Shown one piece after another: positions 24,962-38,370 of a stretch of 64,000 nt of DNA. Source of the DNA: Sympetrum striolatum (lineage: Eukaryota > Arthropoda > Insecta > Odonata > Libellulidae); contig OX388345.1 of the NCBI GenBank assembly GCA_947579665.1, positions 71,849,454 to 71,913,453 of the forward strand, in the 5' to 3' direction. Within the stretch, counting starts at the first letter, position 1; the number at the start of each line of letters is the position of its first letter. Position numbers and translations under genes: made by a program. Under the pieces are notes generated by a model. That model was not told where the DNA came from and ran no database searches. It saw only the letters and a list, made by a program, of their open reading frames with translations.

Positions 24962-26994
24962 TAAGATTGTCGCAGTATTTACTACATAATTTTATTTTCA
25001 CTTTAGCCGAATATATCTGACATAGATGTAATTATTGCTTTCTTGTGATAATTTGGGATAAAATTACTCACGGTAATACTTTTCTAGCATTTTTTCGATT
25101 GTAGATTTCGTTTCAAGCAGGTAAGATGTCAAATGGTTGTAAAATGCTTAGTATTGTCTGGTGAAAAATTTTATGATAAAAATGCAAAAAATCATAACAT
25201 TTTTGAAAATATTTATAATAATAACTCCGAAAGTTGAGGGATTTAGATTTTTTCTAGGTAAATAGAAAATAGAGGATATCTATTGCTTTGACCTTAGATT
25301 ATACTCAGATGCTTACTTAGTTTACTTTCACTTCGTTTCTATTGTAGGCTACCTCCCTAGATTACTAATATTTTTCCTTCCCATATTTCATCCATTATGC
25401 TTACATCAGTTTTTAACTTTCTTATTAACTTCATAATCTACTGTATTTTCAAATACCTTATTAATGGGATAAGATGGGATTATTAAGTTCCAACTTCCTC
25501 CGAAATGAAGAAGTGTGTATTTATTTTTTATTCATCCCAGTCTTTTTCGTTACTTACATCCATTTTGACTCTTATTAATACCTTAACTTTCTCTAAATGG
25601 AAGTATCTTGTAGGTTCTCCTATCCGTTAATAGATGTGCAAGTTCATGGAAAATTTTCTTGTTTATTTTTAATTTCAATTTTTTTCAACTACTTCTTCCA
25701 TTCTCCTGTCGTTCGTGATTCGAAAAGCTTCATTTATGCCCATTGAAGGTTTCTTTGAAGTTCCTCTGTTCCTCTACATTTCTTCACTTCAGGAATCTTT
25801 CTCATAAGACCATAAGGTGGTCGAAAACACGCCTTTCAACTCTTGAGGGAACATAGTCTGTCTTTACTCGCTGAATCAATTCCTTGTCATTCTTCTAATG
25901 ATTTAAAATTCCAATTTGATATCTCAGAAAATTTTGGTGGAATATTAGCATTTCATCTCGAATAAAATTTTTCTTGTCCATGCAAAAATAGGAATCGGCA
26001 TCTTAATTTAGTGTCCATTGAAGTAACACCTGCTATAAAGCTACAACTCGACATCGTAATCTAGTATAAGGAATCTTTTTCAATCGGAAACTCACGAGTA
26101 CCATTCGTTCACACCAGAAAGGCAGCAAGTGAAACTATGAAGTCAAAATTGAGTGATGAGTGGCCTACACTCCTATAGTTCACGTCGATATTCTACGAAA
26201 ACGAATTTTATTGTTTCACCGAATTTAAAGAATATAGTATATTAAAATGTATTACATTTCTTTTAACTCAAACTGATTGTCTAGATCGAGAAACATTTAT
26301 TTAAATACTGGCATATGTTTCATGAAGTGACATAAAAGCTGCAATGAAAATTTTTATAGGGCACATCCCGACGATGCGATGGACGCATAGTCCTATTGGA
26401 CATCCTATCGGTTGGAAGGCTTTTCTGATTTGCCTCTAGCTGGATGATAATTATTCCTATTCTTAAGCTCTCCAATGTTATTCTAATCCCCCGTCGAAAT
26501 TATTCCCTTCACTGAATTTTAATCATTAGATTTTGTGCGCATTAACATAATGGGTACCTTTGTACCGATTACCACCGGATTGTAAGACGTAACAGTAATT
26601 GCATTTGAAATGATTTTTTCCATTGGATACATCAGTATCCAACGATTTCATTTTATTTTAAGCCTCAACGATCTTTTTTTGGTAGTGTTCCATATTTTTT
26701 CGTCACTTCTAATTGTTGAGTAACAATTCTTTATTTTGCAAGCGCTAATTTTCTGCAAATTATTTTTCTTAACGGTTTTTTTTGAATCATCACATGTTTA
26801 TCAAAATCAAAGGAGGAATGAAAATACTTATTGAAATCAATAGAGATTTTCTATTAGGGACGGACTTCCAACTAAAAGGCTCAGAAATAATATCGATTGT
26901 GATGTCCTTAATCTAGTGGTATTCCATGATAAAACATATTGGGTTGACGTTATAGATGTATTAGGAGTTATGTATTAGGGGTTAATTGGAGGAA
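24962..26994. other. No gene seen; possible very degraded element at 25.3-25.9 kb
   Basis: The 25330-25740 stretch, read on the minus strand, is A-rich and gives broken Lys/Glu-rich phrases (NKKVKN, MDEIWEGK, RRMEEVVEKN). This hints at old retrotransposon coding sequence, but no conserved block could be fixed. The rest is ordinary AT-rich DNA. Confidence 0.35.
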
Positions 26995-27052
26995 TAGCCT
27001 TCCTAGGCTAAAATTCGCCCAAAAATAAGACGGCATTATTATTATTATTATT
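26995..27052 (+). mobile_element. Retroelement 3' tail: hairpin, AATAAGACGGC and (ATT)n
   Basis: A stem TAGCCT (26995-27000) and AGGCTA (27005-27010) encloses the loop TCCT. AAAATAAGACGGC and a run of ATT repeats to about 27052 follow. The same order (6-bp hairpin, AAATAAAGACGC, ATT repeats) occurs at 41916-41960. Polymerase-slippage tails after a 3' hairpin are usual for LINEs and their SINE partners. No coding sequence lies upstream, so the copy is strongly 5'-truncated. Confidence 0.5.
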
Positions 27053-27269
27053 TATAATAGAAATGGATTTTTTATTGAACGCACCCTTTGGCCCATAAAT
27101 GGATTACATCATTAGTTAATTGAAAATATTCCTAAACCATCTAATACATTAAATATGAATTACGCCGTAATAATATACATTTAATGTTACTGAAGCAATT
27201 TACACATTCTTCTTCGGATATTTAACCTGTGCTGCTTGAATTATAAAATGTAGCTGTCGTCGTTTAGTC

Positions 27270-27760
27270 CTAGTAACGCTCCTTTTCACAATGAATTACG
27301 CTCACTTAGTCTTTGACCTACTTGCGATGTTTTTAGCTGCGAATGAGTACCCCCTTCTCTTCGCACTTCCTCTTTAGGGTCTTCCTCAACATCTTGTCCA
27401 CTTGCTTCCCGTTCCTCCTTCATCCACCTCTTTAATCGCTCCGTCCCCTCTCTCCATTCTACTTTCTTAATCAAAGTCCGTCTTACGCTCTTCCAAGTGC
27501 CACACCCACCTTCGGCCACACATTCCCTTCCCTTCGGCCGCTATTCTACCTCGCCTCCTACCTAAACCCCGCCCTCTACCTGTAAAAAACTGTTCAACCA
27601 CCCTCTCAGAGCGGGAAAGAGTGGGGGAGACCGGATGCAATCTCAGGGAGAAGCACTCACGGTTCTCCCGTATATATACAGGTAGAAAACCCTTTTCTCC
27701 CCGCCATTTCCATTTATGTGCTCTTCAAGTCTCCCCTCCCCAGTTTCGCACTCCTATTAA
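27270..27760. other. Pyrimidine-rich, relatively GC-rich patch
   Basis: The plus strand is C/T-rich (cttcctcaac, cccctctctcc), so the minus strand reads as a Lys/Glu/Arg-rich frame (27519-27286: VEWREGTERLKRWMKEERE and EDPKEEVRREGG). It could be a charged coiled-coil exon or simply strand-biased low complexity. No donor, acceptor or domain decides it. A TATATATA run lies at about 27671. Confidence 0.2.
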
Positions 27761-30700
27761 GATAGAAATTTTAGGGAAAAGTCTCCACCGTTTGGGTGTC
27801 TTTGCGTTAAAGGGTCTATCTAGATTGACCGAAACGAAAGTTTCAGACTGGGAACTTGACCAACTCGCTTTTTTTCGACACCCCGTTAAGCTGACAACAG
27901 ATTTTTCCTGTCGTATTACGTAGTTAGTAATGAGTTGAGGTTAAAAAATTTTAAAAATGTAATTGACCTTAATTCTGTGTATAACTAGGCGACTAAATGC
28001 ATATTTTCCAGTAAGTTTAGGTATAAATAGAAATAATAGATGTTTTTTTAATTTCTGTAGTTATACTTCAATTACAGTTATTATTACTGCATTTATCGAA
28101 GGTCCAATTACTTTAAAAATAAAAATCACGTCAGATGTGTCGATTATTTGCTTAATTTATCAAGTTATTATATAAATTATAAGCGAAAGGTTTTAAAAAT
28201 GTTCATTTAGAATTTTCAACTATTATAAAAATGTATCACAATCATATCATACTCATAACATTAGTTAACTGCTGATTCAATAAATGTTATTTTAAGTTAT
28301 TCGAAGATCGAGGAAAGCAAACAACCTAACTCCTAATACTGCCTGGTAATCCTTATTCCAACTCTACTACTAGCTCTCGCTAATATTTGGGAAGGTGAGG
28401 TACCAACCGGCCTTCGGTTTATATTTATTTTTATTATTTACCGATAGATTCGAAAATCCTTGGAAGAAAACATTAAAAAATGTCTGTAAAATGACCCATC
28501 CAAATCAGATGTCGGTAACTGTAGGGAATTCCTCTTTCTTTAAAGAGAACTTTAAAGAGAGAGGTTTCCATTGGAAATGAAAAGAGGGATTCAGGATGCG
28601 TTGTCTTCGAAGGAAAAAAAGGAATCCAAACTGACGGATCGTTCCGTTTCCTCCCTCTTGTTCTCTGTAACCTGCAGTGTTGGAAAAAATGGGGATCTCT
28701 TCTAAAAGTCGCGCAAAAATAGCTTCGGTACCGTGTCGCTCTCTTTGAGCGTTATTTGCTCTTTTTTTTTAGGGCAAAAGTCGCTCTCTGGAGTCGAAAT
28801 GTTTCTCGTAAAGTGGTCGGAGATATGACGGGCCTTGCCTTTAATTTGGGACGCCTTTTGTGATGCCGGAAACAGTTTTTAATTATGCCTCATCAACAGA
28901 ATGACATTAATAGGAGTCTAATAGTAGGAGAGTACTTTTTTTAGAAGTATTTTAGTTTGATAATAGAGATTCTAGAATAAGTAGGCAGAGAAATCGTAAA
29001 ATCATTTTATGGAACACATTTTCTATGTAGAGTTGACACTTCGCCCTGTATAATTTACATTTTATCGCTATAATACCGTGTCTTAAACTTTTACCAAGTA
29101 ATTTTAAGGTTTTCTTGAATAAGAATAGTAAGTAGCATATAATTTTTGCTAAGCATAATCATCATGAAGCGTTGAATGCATTATTCGAGAAACTAATTTT
29201 CTCGTATAATAGCGTCACTTTTCTGAAAAAAGCTACACATATGTTTCCAATAGTATTCCTTTAATCCAAATATTCGGTATCATTACATTTCATATGCATC
29301 AACATCTAAAAACACTCTTTCTATCAATGCGTTTTGATGCCAACCAAACGTATCCCTTTAATTACTGGAAATACGGCCCTTTGATCGTTAATTGAAGGTT
29401 TGATATTCAAATGATTTTCTAAATACAGCTGAGCATATTTAGACGATAATTTAACAGCCGGTGATTGGAATTGCTGATGCATTTAGATAGAATCATTTAC
29501 AGAGATGGCAATCAGAGGAATATCAATTTATTTCTTTTCCAGGAAATAATTAAATTCGATAATGAGGTTGCGAAGGATGAATCACTAAAATAAATATTTT
29601 CAGAGCATGTCGGTGAATATTTCCGCTCGTTATCTTCCATTTAACATGTAATTGAGTATGTTGATTGTAAACTGTTCTTTCAGAGGGATTACCTTAACGA
29701 TATAAGGATGCCATTCTCCCTCTCTTCTAATCAAATTTTCATAACGAATTTTCGTTTAATTTTATAAAACTCGAAGCTTTATGAATATGGAACTTTAATA
29801 ATGTTTTGTATAAATAATATACACAACATCAGGAGGTAGGTGCATACATTGTTGCTTGCGGTTGTTATCCATTTTACTCTTTAAGATCATAGATAAAAGA
29901 AGAGGGCACGAGTATTGGCTTTCGGCAATGAAGATGCCAGAAACTTTAAAAATCGATTCAATCAATGTTCGCAAGTTATTCATAATTTATTTAACTTAGA
30001 TTTTGAATAATAATTATCATGATGCTGATAATGAATTAATTTATTATGAAAAATGGGATATGAGAAGTAAATCTCGGTAGATCGGTAGACAACATCGTTC
30101 CTCCATTTAACTGTGTGACACTCTTTTCCCACGTTTTTTGCCTTTCCTTACAATGAATTTTAATTATAGTAATAACAGGTTTTTTAATAGCACCGAATTT
30201 CAATGGAAATATTTGCTTAAAACTTTATAATTAAGGTTTATTCCAGCTACACTTCTTGAAAATTTCAAAATGAATTATCATTCGCCCTCCATTCGTTTCG
30301 TCGATTATTTTTATTTACTTCTATATTAAAAATGCTCATAATTTTATAGAAAATATTTATGAGATAATTTTCTTATCAAAGTAGTTATTATTAAAGACTA
30401 GTTTCAGTATTATCAGCCTTTTCTCGTACTTATAAGATTGTATTCCACATAAATTTATTACTGTATCAAAATTTTCTTTCTAATTAACTAAGGTGAAAGT
30501 TCGGGTAATTCGCATATTGTCTCGAATTTTTACATCATGTTTATCATCAGATTCTCAAGAAAACTTAGACAATATTGCAGTGCTAGGAAGCTTTCTGTAT
30601 GACGTGATCAAATAGTGAGAAGAAATAAATTTGAGTTAACGTAAAGACGAGTGATTACGAGATATTTTTCAAACCGGAAAAGAAAAAATAACGAAAATAA

Positions 30701-31149
30701 AATCTTAATTTAATCAGTTTAGCTATTTCATTGAAAGCGATTTGATACTTTTTCATTTAGCTGAGAAATGATTTTTACTATTATATTCTATTAAAGCAAT
30801 TCTGTAATTTGCGAAATCAAATTTTATGGTAATTAGTCAACGTAGTTGATAGATTTCACACGTCATGAAAGATTATTTTTTCTATACTATGTACCTAAAA
30901 CATTGTTTCACATCTAATTACAGGAGATTGAAAAACTGAATCAAACTATACGGACTCCCTTCATCTAATGTTATTTTCCATAAGTAATCACTTTTTGTGA
31001 CGCTAAACATCGGGGGGATGAAGCTCTCATTTTAACATAATAGAAATCATAACGAGGAACGACATTGCTTGATTGGACGTGACGGGAAACATATGGAATC
31101 ATTTTTTTTTTCGTTTATCATCACTATCAAAAATAAAAGGCTAGGGAGG
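27761..31149. other. No gene seen
   Basis: AT-rich sequence with A/T homopolymer runs and no recognisable element. A 12-bp near-tandem repeat (CTTTAAAGAGAA, then CTTTAAAGAGAG) lies at 28540-28562. Confidence 0.5.
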
Positions 31150-31346
31150 TTCTGAATTTTAGGCTAATATAGGGGCACTGCGTACAATTCTCATCTGTAT
31201 AATGTAATAAGACGTATGATTTGTAATGTATTTAGTGATTGGTTTATATGCAGTTTTAAATAACTGCAATGCAGTTAATGACAATGACTTATTCTATGCA
31301 TACTTGGTATGTTCTTGGACCAATAAATATATTGTTATTATTATTT
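31150..31346 (+). mobile_element. Retroelement 3' end: hairpin, AATAAATAT and (TTA)n tail
   Basis: Near the end of this stretch a perfect CATAC-TTG-GTATG hairpin (31299-31311) is followed by GGACCAATAAATATATTG and TTATTATTATT. The layout is the same as at 26995 and 41916, with a different stem sequence. The upstream limit is uncertain and no coding sequence was recognised. It is a truncated LINE or a SINE 3' end. Confidence 0.4.
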
Positions 31347-31469
31347 ATGGGGGTTTAAAGGATAATCAATGTAAGACGTCCTAAAGGTGGACCTTGAAGC
31401 ACTCTTAAAATGACCGTCGAAGAATGAAAAAGTAGATCATTAGCTTTTCCGCAACAGGTACGTCCTCTC

Positions 31470-31860
31470 ATCATTTTAGGTGAAGGGCACAGTGTACGTG
31501 GATGAATTTTCGGGAATGTGTGTGGAGAGAGAAGATAGAATAATGTTTTTTTTGCGAGGGAAAGTCACGCAATGAATCGACTTCGTAACGGTTGTTGCGA
31601 TGGTCTCCACAACAATGGGCCAGTGTCATAGCAACGACATTACACGGGAGTTGCATTGTTGACGCGGGATTTATGAGCGGCGGACCGTGTTTGCTTGTAG
31701 CGGCACTCTTAAAGGGGGCGTGGCCATAAGTATGGAGGAAGGTTGATGACGGTGTAACCAAGGGAGGAAAGAACCCCGTAATGTGTTCCGAGAACAGAAA
31801 GTCGGAAGAGGGTGTGTGTTCCTACGAGGGCTGTGAACAGAGGCCTCATTCACGTTATTT
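31470..31860. other. Less AT-rich patch without recognised gene
   Basis: Overlapping minus-strand frames of 96 and 60 codons lie here (for example HAPFKSAATSKHGPPLINPA). The frames contain His, Pro and Arg but no domain. No clear donor follows. It could be a diverged exon, a promoter island or an old repeat. Confidence 0.2.
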
Positions 31861-33978
31861 ATTCTCCTTTATTTTACCACACTCGTGGTCTGAACTGTTT
31901 CCTGGTGGATAAGGGGTCGTTCTTAACTGGAAGGCGACTTGAATTGTTGTTATAAATTTATAGGAGGGCCATTAAATATATTTGCGAGCGAAAAAACTCG
32001 CGCTTTGTCCGGTTGTTGAAAGCGTTCTTTCTTTTGCAACCTTTGCATCGAAACCTTGGTTCTAAAATTATTTTATGCGGTTAATTTTTACAAAGGAAAT
32101 TAAAAATGATATCTAAGCGCTAAATATGTTTTCGTTTGAGATTTTGAGTATCCAACTTTTGGTATATATTTAATTTAAAGGAATTGGAGTGTGGAATGCG
32201 GTAATAGCAATGCGCAAAACAAAGTTTTAAACTTGTTTTAAGCTGTAGAGAAGGGTCTAGAGAGGATGATATACACAGGGATGGATTTGTTTCTGCATTA
32301 GCTGGTATTTGCAGGCTTCGTTCCAGCGAGAGTTTCAATGCATGCTACGCTCAGAAACTTTACACAATGTGTTTCCTAGCGCAGATGTCTGTATTTTATG
32401 CGAGAGCTTTCGATTATAATTGGTATAGATAGGAACAATTTTCACTACTGATTACTACTTGTAAAGTGGAAGAGAAGGTTTTATATTCTCAATATTGCCG
32501 AGTTAAAATATTTTTAATTGATTAATATTTATTCACAATGCACTATTTTATTATACTTGGAGAACATAAGTAATTTAAATTCATGTTGTAGGTAGGTAGG
32601 AAATTACGAAGTGCTTTACTAATTTCTTATTATGGCTTTCCACGAAGTCCGGCCTAATACCATAGAATTCATGTTGTAGGTGTTTTTGGGTATTTTACAG
32701 AATAACCGATACTTTAAATTTTTTCAATAATCAATTTTCTAACGGAGCCTGTAGATGACCTGTGCACCTAGGGTGCACAGGTGCACAATCACTGTATGGC
32801 AGTCTCTTAGATGTATAGCCAAAGAATCAATGAAACTTAAAATTTATCACCATACACATGGATATTATGTCGTCGTTGATAAAGAGTCTACCAAATATAT
32901 TACGTAGTGATATATGAGGATAGCTGACAAAATACTCAATGAATGATGCGATTAGGTGAAATAATCCGGAATTTTGATTATGTCTGAAAAAATCGAATAA
33001 TAGGCTGGGAAAGAAAGGTGTGTTTTTGTAATTCGGTTTTTGAAATCTTATCAAGAAACGTTCCTTTAAATCTGTAAGTCAGTCTTTATCAATAGTCAAG
33101 GAATCGTTTCTTGCAGGGAACGACTTTTAATCACGAAGCTTGCAACTGAAATCATGAATTATTTTCCAATTGCAGTGTATATGCTATATGCGATTTCGTA
33201 TCCTATTTGCACCTCCTTCGGCCTTTATTGAGGAAGAGCATTGAATGAAGTAAAGAGAATACATTACCATTTCTATAATCATTACTTTTTGAGTGCTACT
33301 CGAGTTTGAAGGTAATTATAGTTCCTATGGACAAAAGGATACTTTTATTGCTCTACCAGCAGTCGGTTTGTGACTCGAACAGCGCGTTCGATTCACGATT
33401 CAGAATTGAGGTTTCCCTAAAGGACCCCATTCATGGGAGTGCGTGACAGCTTTCATACTCAGTAATAGCTTCGGCTCCAATCTATTTGCTTTACTTAGAT
33501 GGGAATGCCTTGTCTCGCCATTCGAACACGGAGAAGCTCTTAGTTTAAGATTGCCGTTCGCAATTCCTTCCAAAGCTATGATTTTGCTGCTTAATACAAT
33601 TCATTTGCACCAGTTATTAGTGGTTTGGAAGTATTTACAAGAAGATTTCAAAGCTCACGTTTATTTGGTATTTTTTCCTGATATACCGAATCTATATCTC
33701 ACAATACTCCTTAATTTAAATAAGGAGTGTAATGCGTCAAGGGACCTATGAATCCCGCAAGCTTTCTTCCCAGTGGAATCTCTGATTGAAGCCTGATTAG
33801 CTATTAGAATCAACTACAAATGTGCACCTTATTCGTTTTAAGTTTTTTGTTGTCATCGGTCACACAACATGCTTGATGCAAATCTGTATCCAAAATCAAT
33901 TCTCTCCATCCTGCTTCATATTTGGAGTAATTTTTTATTTTGCGAATGGACATAGTATGTTTTACGGAGAAGTCCTTA
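31861..33978. other. No gene seen; perfect GTGCAC palindrome inside
   Basis: AT-rich with minor duplicated words (AATTCATGTTGTAGGT at 32579 and 32668). The palindrome at 32758-32782 is listed separately. The plus ORF at 33443-33751 has no motif. Confidence 0.5.
32758..32782. repeat. Perfect 11-bp stem palindrome with GTGCAC cores
   Basis: Arms ACCTGTGCACC (32758-32768) and GGTGCACAGGT (32772-32782) are exact reverse complements around the spacer TAG. A third GTGCAC follows directly (32781-32786). Three copies of a self-complementary hexamer in 30 bp could be a protein-binding cluster or just a foldback. Confidence 0.85.
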
Positions 33979-34613
33979 TCTATATATACAAAATCGAAAT
34001 TCTGTGGGTGTGTGTGTTGGTTGTCTTAGATTGGAGGCCACACCGTTCGTCCGATTTGCTCCAAACATTATATACGTGTCCTCTGCGACCTGGAAGAAAT
34101 CACTGTCGCCTTTTCATTCGACAATTTGACGGGGTTCGAACCCAGATCGCTCAGATAGTTTTCCATAAGTATACACGTAAAAATCATTTTTATCGCATTC
34201 ATGGTTTATTTCTTTTCCAAAGTCAAATTAGAAGGAATAGTCGCACGTTAACGAGACAAACACCGAAAGGAATAAAATCGAATGAAGATTCCTATTATAT
34301 TCGTGGAACCTTACTTTCGATTCGAATTTGCGAGAATATTGGTAAAATATACGAAATTTGTGTGAAGATTCGAGGATGTAAACAACTCATCCCCCTGACG
34401 ACCGATCCCATTGCTGAATCCGAGCTCATGTGTTATCCCGTAAAAATATTCGAGGCCCATAAAGCTGATGATTAAAGAGAGCGATATATTACATGGATAA
34501 CGAGAAATTTTCCGTAAGAAGGTAACCAGCAATTCCAGGTACGTAATTACAGTAAAATACTGTGATTAATAATTTACTTTCACCCCGTTGAGAATCATGG
34601 GCGCTTCAGCTAG
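33979..34613 (+). mobile_element. Non-autonomous Helitron-like element, 635 bp
   Basis: The 5' end is TCTATATATACAAAATCG directly after an A (33978). The 3' end is ...GCGCTTCAGCTAG directly before a T (34614). Helitrons begin with TC, end with CTRR and insert between A and T, and all three hold here. The sub-terminal 5' block GGAGGCCACACCGTTCGTCC, then GATTTGCTCCAAAC, is of the kind seen in arthropod Helitrons. The 3' hairpin is weak: CCC (34583-34585) may pair with GGG (34599-34601). A 217-codon plus frame (33822-34475) overlaps the left end, starts with GTG and shows no Rep or helicase motif, so I treat it as chance. If correct, this is a non-autonomous copy that relies on a Rep/helicase supplied elsewhere. 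Confidence 0.65.
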
Positions 34614-37600
34614 TGTAAAATAAATGGAGGAAAACTGCCTTCTGGATGAAACTGTCGTAAATTTAAAATGTGATGTATTATATCAAATTTTAATAAGAAA
34701 AGAACATTTAGCTGGATAAATCACATAGTTAAGTTTTTCTCCTAATATTGCAATATAGCCTCACAAAGAGATCATAGATTACAAACAAATAGATTACGAA
34801 TAAAGGACGACATAGAGATGTCATATCTGTAATTAGTTCTGTAAAGATTTAATCTGATAATATCTCAGTGGGGCTTACTAGGCAAGATGAGGAGTGAGGT
34901 ATTTGCTTACCTCGCTGAGCTATGTTACGAGGGCAAATATGTACCTAAGGACTACGCAATGGCCTTTATGATCCGGTATTTTAATGAATTTAAAAAATGA
35001 AATCTAACTAAAAATGAATCTAATGAAATCTATTCACTTTAACTCCAACAAGCCATATTATAATCGATAGTTATACCTTCATTGATATTTAAAATGGTAA
35101 TTAATGTAAATTTAAAATTAAGCGATATTCAAAACTTGAAATTATTTTTTAATGTAACACACCTAATGCTGTTAAATTGTAGTTACGCTCTATCTTCAGA
35201 TTATTCGATGACTAGATTATAATACTTGACCTTAATCTGGTATTCACTAATACTTTAATCATCATTTTATTACCAGGAATTCTTTCACTGTGGATTATAA
35301 TATACGGTTTATTAGTGTTAAAGTGAAGGTTAAAATTAAATACGATTTTAATCATGCATTATGTTAGGGGCCTTTGAGTAACTTTTCAGGGAATTAAGTA
35401 AAGAGAGACCTGAATGAATTTAATTATTCAACATAGAGCGCATTACAGTAACTCATATTATCGCTGCTATGAACAGTGCATGAACATGAACGTCATTGCT
35501 GATGTAAGATGCTTATTTCTCTACTCTGTAACGAGGGAGATAGGGTTAATAGATATCCAAAAAATTCTAGCAAAGATGTTTTGGCCTACAGTTTGGCACC
35601 TTTTGCTTAGTGGAGGAACATATAAAATCCGGGAGAGATCCGGGAAAACCGGGAGATGTAGACAATGGTTGAAACTAGTTATCGGAATTGCTAGAAGAGG
35701 CTATATCCGGGTCAAATTCATCATCGAGAATTACGGATAACCCTCTCTCGTCGACAACCGTTTACAAGATCTGCCGATTGCTGTTGACCGCATCGCTTTC
35801 GCGATCCCCCCGATAAGGACACCCGAATCCGCCGTAAACTTGGGTTATCTCCTCAGCCAAATGCCCTCCTCTCCTAATGAATGAATATGGGCGTAGCCCC
35901 CACAACTTAATGGCTCGTAATTGGCCAGGGCTTCCGAAAACCTTGAGCAAATGACCCAAATCTCGAAGCCACGTTAATCATCCCGTTTCTCTTTCTTTCC
36001 GCACCGCTTTCCCCAACCCTCTTTCCGATTCACTCCAATTTTTCTCCATTTCTCCCAATGGCGACTCAAGATCACGGTCTAATTGATAGTTTGCGTGCTC
36101 GAAATATTCGCGGATTCTCTCTTTAATTCTGCCCTTATTTCGTCCCGCCGTTTACACTCCATTTGTCTAGCTCATAATGCATATTTTCCGAAAAATGCCT
36201 TTGCTCCTCTATTAGGATACACCCGAATTCTTAAAAGAGGAAATGTACCCTGCTGATATTGAAATTGAGATTTAAATACTTCTTATGCAATAGCTGCCCG
36301 TTCCAGAGTTAAAGTGGTGACCGAATGAAGTAAATTATCTCTTCTATCTTGTTAGAGAAAAACATCAAATCTGAGAAGAATACCCACTAAGTAGTTCAAT
36401 AGCTAAGCCATCATTTTCAGGGATCGACAAATACCGATTGTTTTGCTATTATTATTCCAACCCCTAATGATGATAGTTTATGTTCTGAAATACGTATTTG
36501 ATGCGTATTCAGTATTATATTATTTCAGAACAATATTATAATATTTCAGAACAGTGATTTTCACATTGATTATTTCCTTCATATGGCCATCGATTTAGCT
36601 GTGAGACCCTTACGACTTACGGAGCATTATAAATCTCTATATATTTGAATTCTCCGTAGCGTTCTTATTCAAAAGAAACGTTTTCGGATTTTGAAACTCA
36701 GCTCAAAGATGCTCATTTCTCAGTAGGTACAGTATGAAATAAAAACGTTACTTGTTTATTTATATTCATTCAAAGGAAGGGAAAGCAAAAGTGTCTGTAT
36801 ACAGCCAAAAAGGCAGTTTAAACCTCATCCCCACCACTATTAGTTATCAATAGCTTTAGAGAGTGAATAAGGTAGCAGTATGAGGAGTGAAGTTGTTTTT
36901 CAGATAAAAGACATGCTCTATTATTCTATTTTTTATTATTTAGGAATGATGGCTTAAATTCAGCTCTGGCTTGGAAACAAAGAAGAATTTGTCTTAGATT
37001 TAAAAACATAAGGCAATTTAATTGAAGACATGAATAGGTTTTGCGTGAGAATATTTTCGAATGGTTTAGCTATTTATTGAGTCATATATAAAAAAAAGAA
37101 GTGTCAACTGTTTTTATTTCACTGGAAAGAATTCTTAATCTGTGTTAACAGAAATGGGTGGGTGATGGCTATGAAAGTGCTATCACATTATTGTAATGCT
37201 TGATTTTTTAAATGTGTTATTTAAGCTACGGTTTTTTCATTTATAGAACAGTGAGGATACATTATAGTTTCGTAGGCCTTCTGTGAGAACACTTATTCCA
37301 ACATTAATTTAAGCTCTAAGAATTGTAAGACCTGCTGACAAATTTAAAATTATGAATCTTTCTATTTAACTTTATAAATTAAAAATAAAAATAATTTATC
37401 TCCATTTTTATCAAATCGAGTGATTGATCACAGGGTAGTAATATATAGTAGTGGTTATTCGATTTTTTTTTCACAGAGAGGGTTCCGTGATACCGAAGTT
37501 TGTGGAACAATCTTTAAGAAGAATCGAACAGTTAGTTGTGTACTCGACAAAGAAACTTCTTGAAACTGTTGAACACATAAAGGAGTGAAGCTACACTTCG

Positions 37601-38284
37601 CTGAAAAACATACACCGTCGTGGAAGGCGGAGAAATAACGTTTGAAGAGACACTGAAAGTTGGATTACTCGGAGCCGATAGGTATTCCGAGAGCCTTTCA
37701 ACGCGCAGCCGTTCTAATGCCATAGGACGCTGTGAACGGAGGTTTCGTTGACATGCTTCGTGAAAGAGAAAGGAATGAGTGAAAAGCTGAGGGAGACTAA
37801 CTTTTTGCAACTTCTCCAAATCGAGTTTGTCTGAGGGATTGTGTGTGCGTAGTTGTTTCAGCGCTGGATATTGGAGTTGAAAGGGCATCGGAGACGAAGG
37901 TGTTAGGGAGGATTTGAAGGATGAAGGCCCCTGGGAAGAAGTTTCCCCTGGAGAGAGTGTTACCCGCAGAGGATATAATTCAGAAAAGGTACTCGAGATG
38001 CACGCGTGCTTGCGGTGATGCTTACGTGAGATTTCGCCTCGGGAGAGAAAGCGTTTTCTTAGTTGGAAACTTTGGGTCGTAATTCACGAAAGTCTATCCG
38101 TCCTCAGTAACACATGTAGCTGTGGAAGATTAGTGATAATGCTTCATTTTGGTGTTGTTGGAAATTCGGGATAGCCCTTTTCTTTATTCAGTGGAATTCC
38201 TGGCATAGTACACTTATATGGGTCTATTAGAGCTAGAGACCCAACTTGGAGTTTAACGAAAAGCATGTGTAAATCAGCCTTACA
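34614..38284. other. No gene seen; two less AT-rich patches
   Basis: 35620-36060 and 37530-38080 are less AT-rich than average. The latter has a 118-codon minus frame (37532-37888) that starts with a true ATG (MPFQLQYPALKQLRTHNPSD) but has no known domain. A donor-like GTAAGC lies upstream of it, not downstream. Both patches may be promoter islands, old exons or unrecognised repeats. Confidence 0.35.
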
Positions 38285-38370
38285 AACTTACCTACTTCCT
38301 TAATCGTATACTTTCGCATATCATTCGCGAAAAAAGGAATTTTTGAAGCGACTCGTTCTAGCTTCTTCTT
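38285..38370 (-). pseudogene. Short LINE ORF2 C-terminal fragment
   Basis: On the minus strand one frame reads REEEARTSRFKNSFFRE. This aligns with REIDARTNHFKNSFFPR of the 5.4-kb LINE and with the matching block of the 41.3-kb LINE. Stops follow immediately. No 3'-UTR hairpin was found next to it. It is a small, old fragment of the same family. Confidence 0.5.

Noticed and set aside
25330..25740. Degraded retrotransposon coding region
   Set aside because: Only broken Lys/Glu-rich phrases are visible. No ordered set of conserved blocks could be placed, so it is not called.
33822..34475. 217-codon plus-strand frame, the longest in the window
   Set aside because: It starts with GTG, crosses the left end of the Helitron-like element, and shows no Rep, helicase or other domain. 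It is treated as a chance frame.
31828..37765. Shared word CTGTGAAC(A/G)GAGG near 31.83 and 37.74 kb
   Set aside because: The similarity is about 24 bp with several mismatches, and no extension on either side was found. It is too short to define a repeat.
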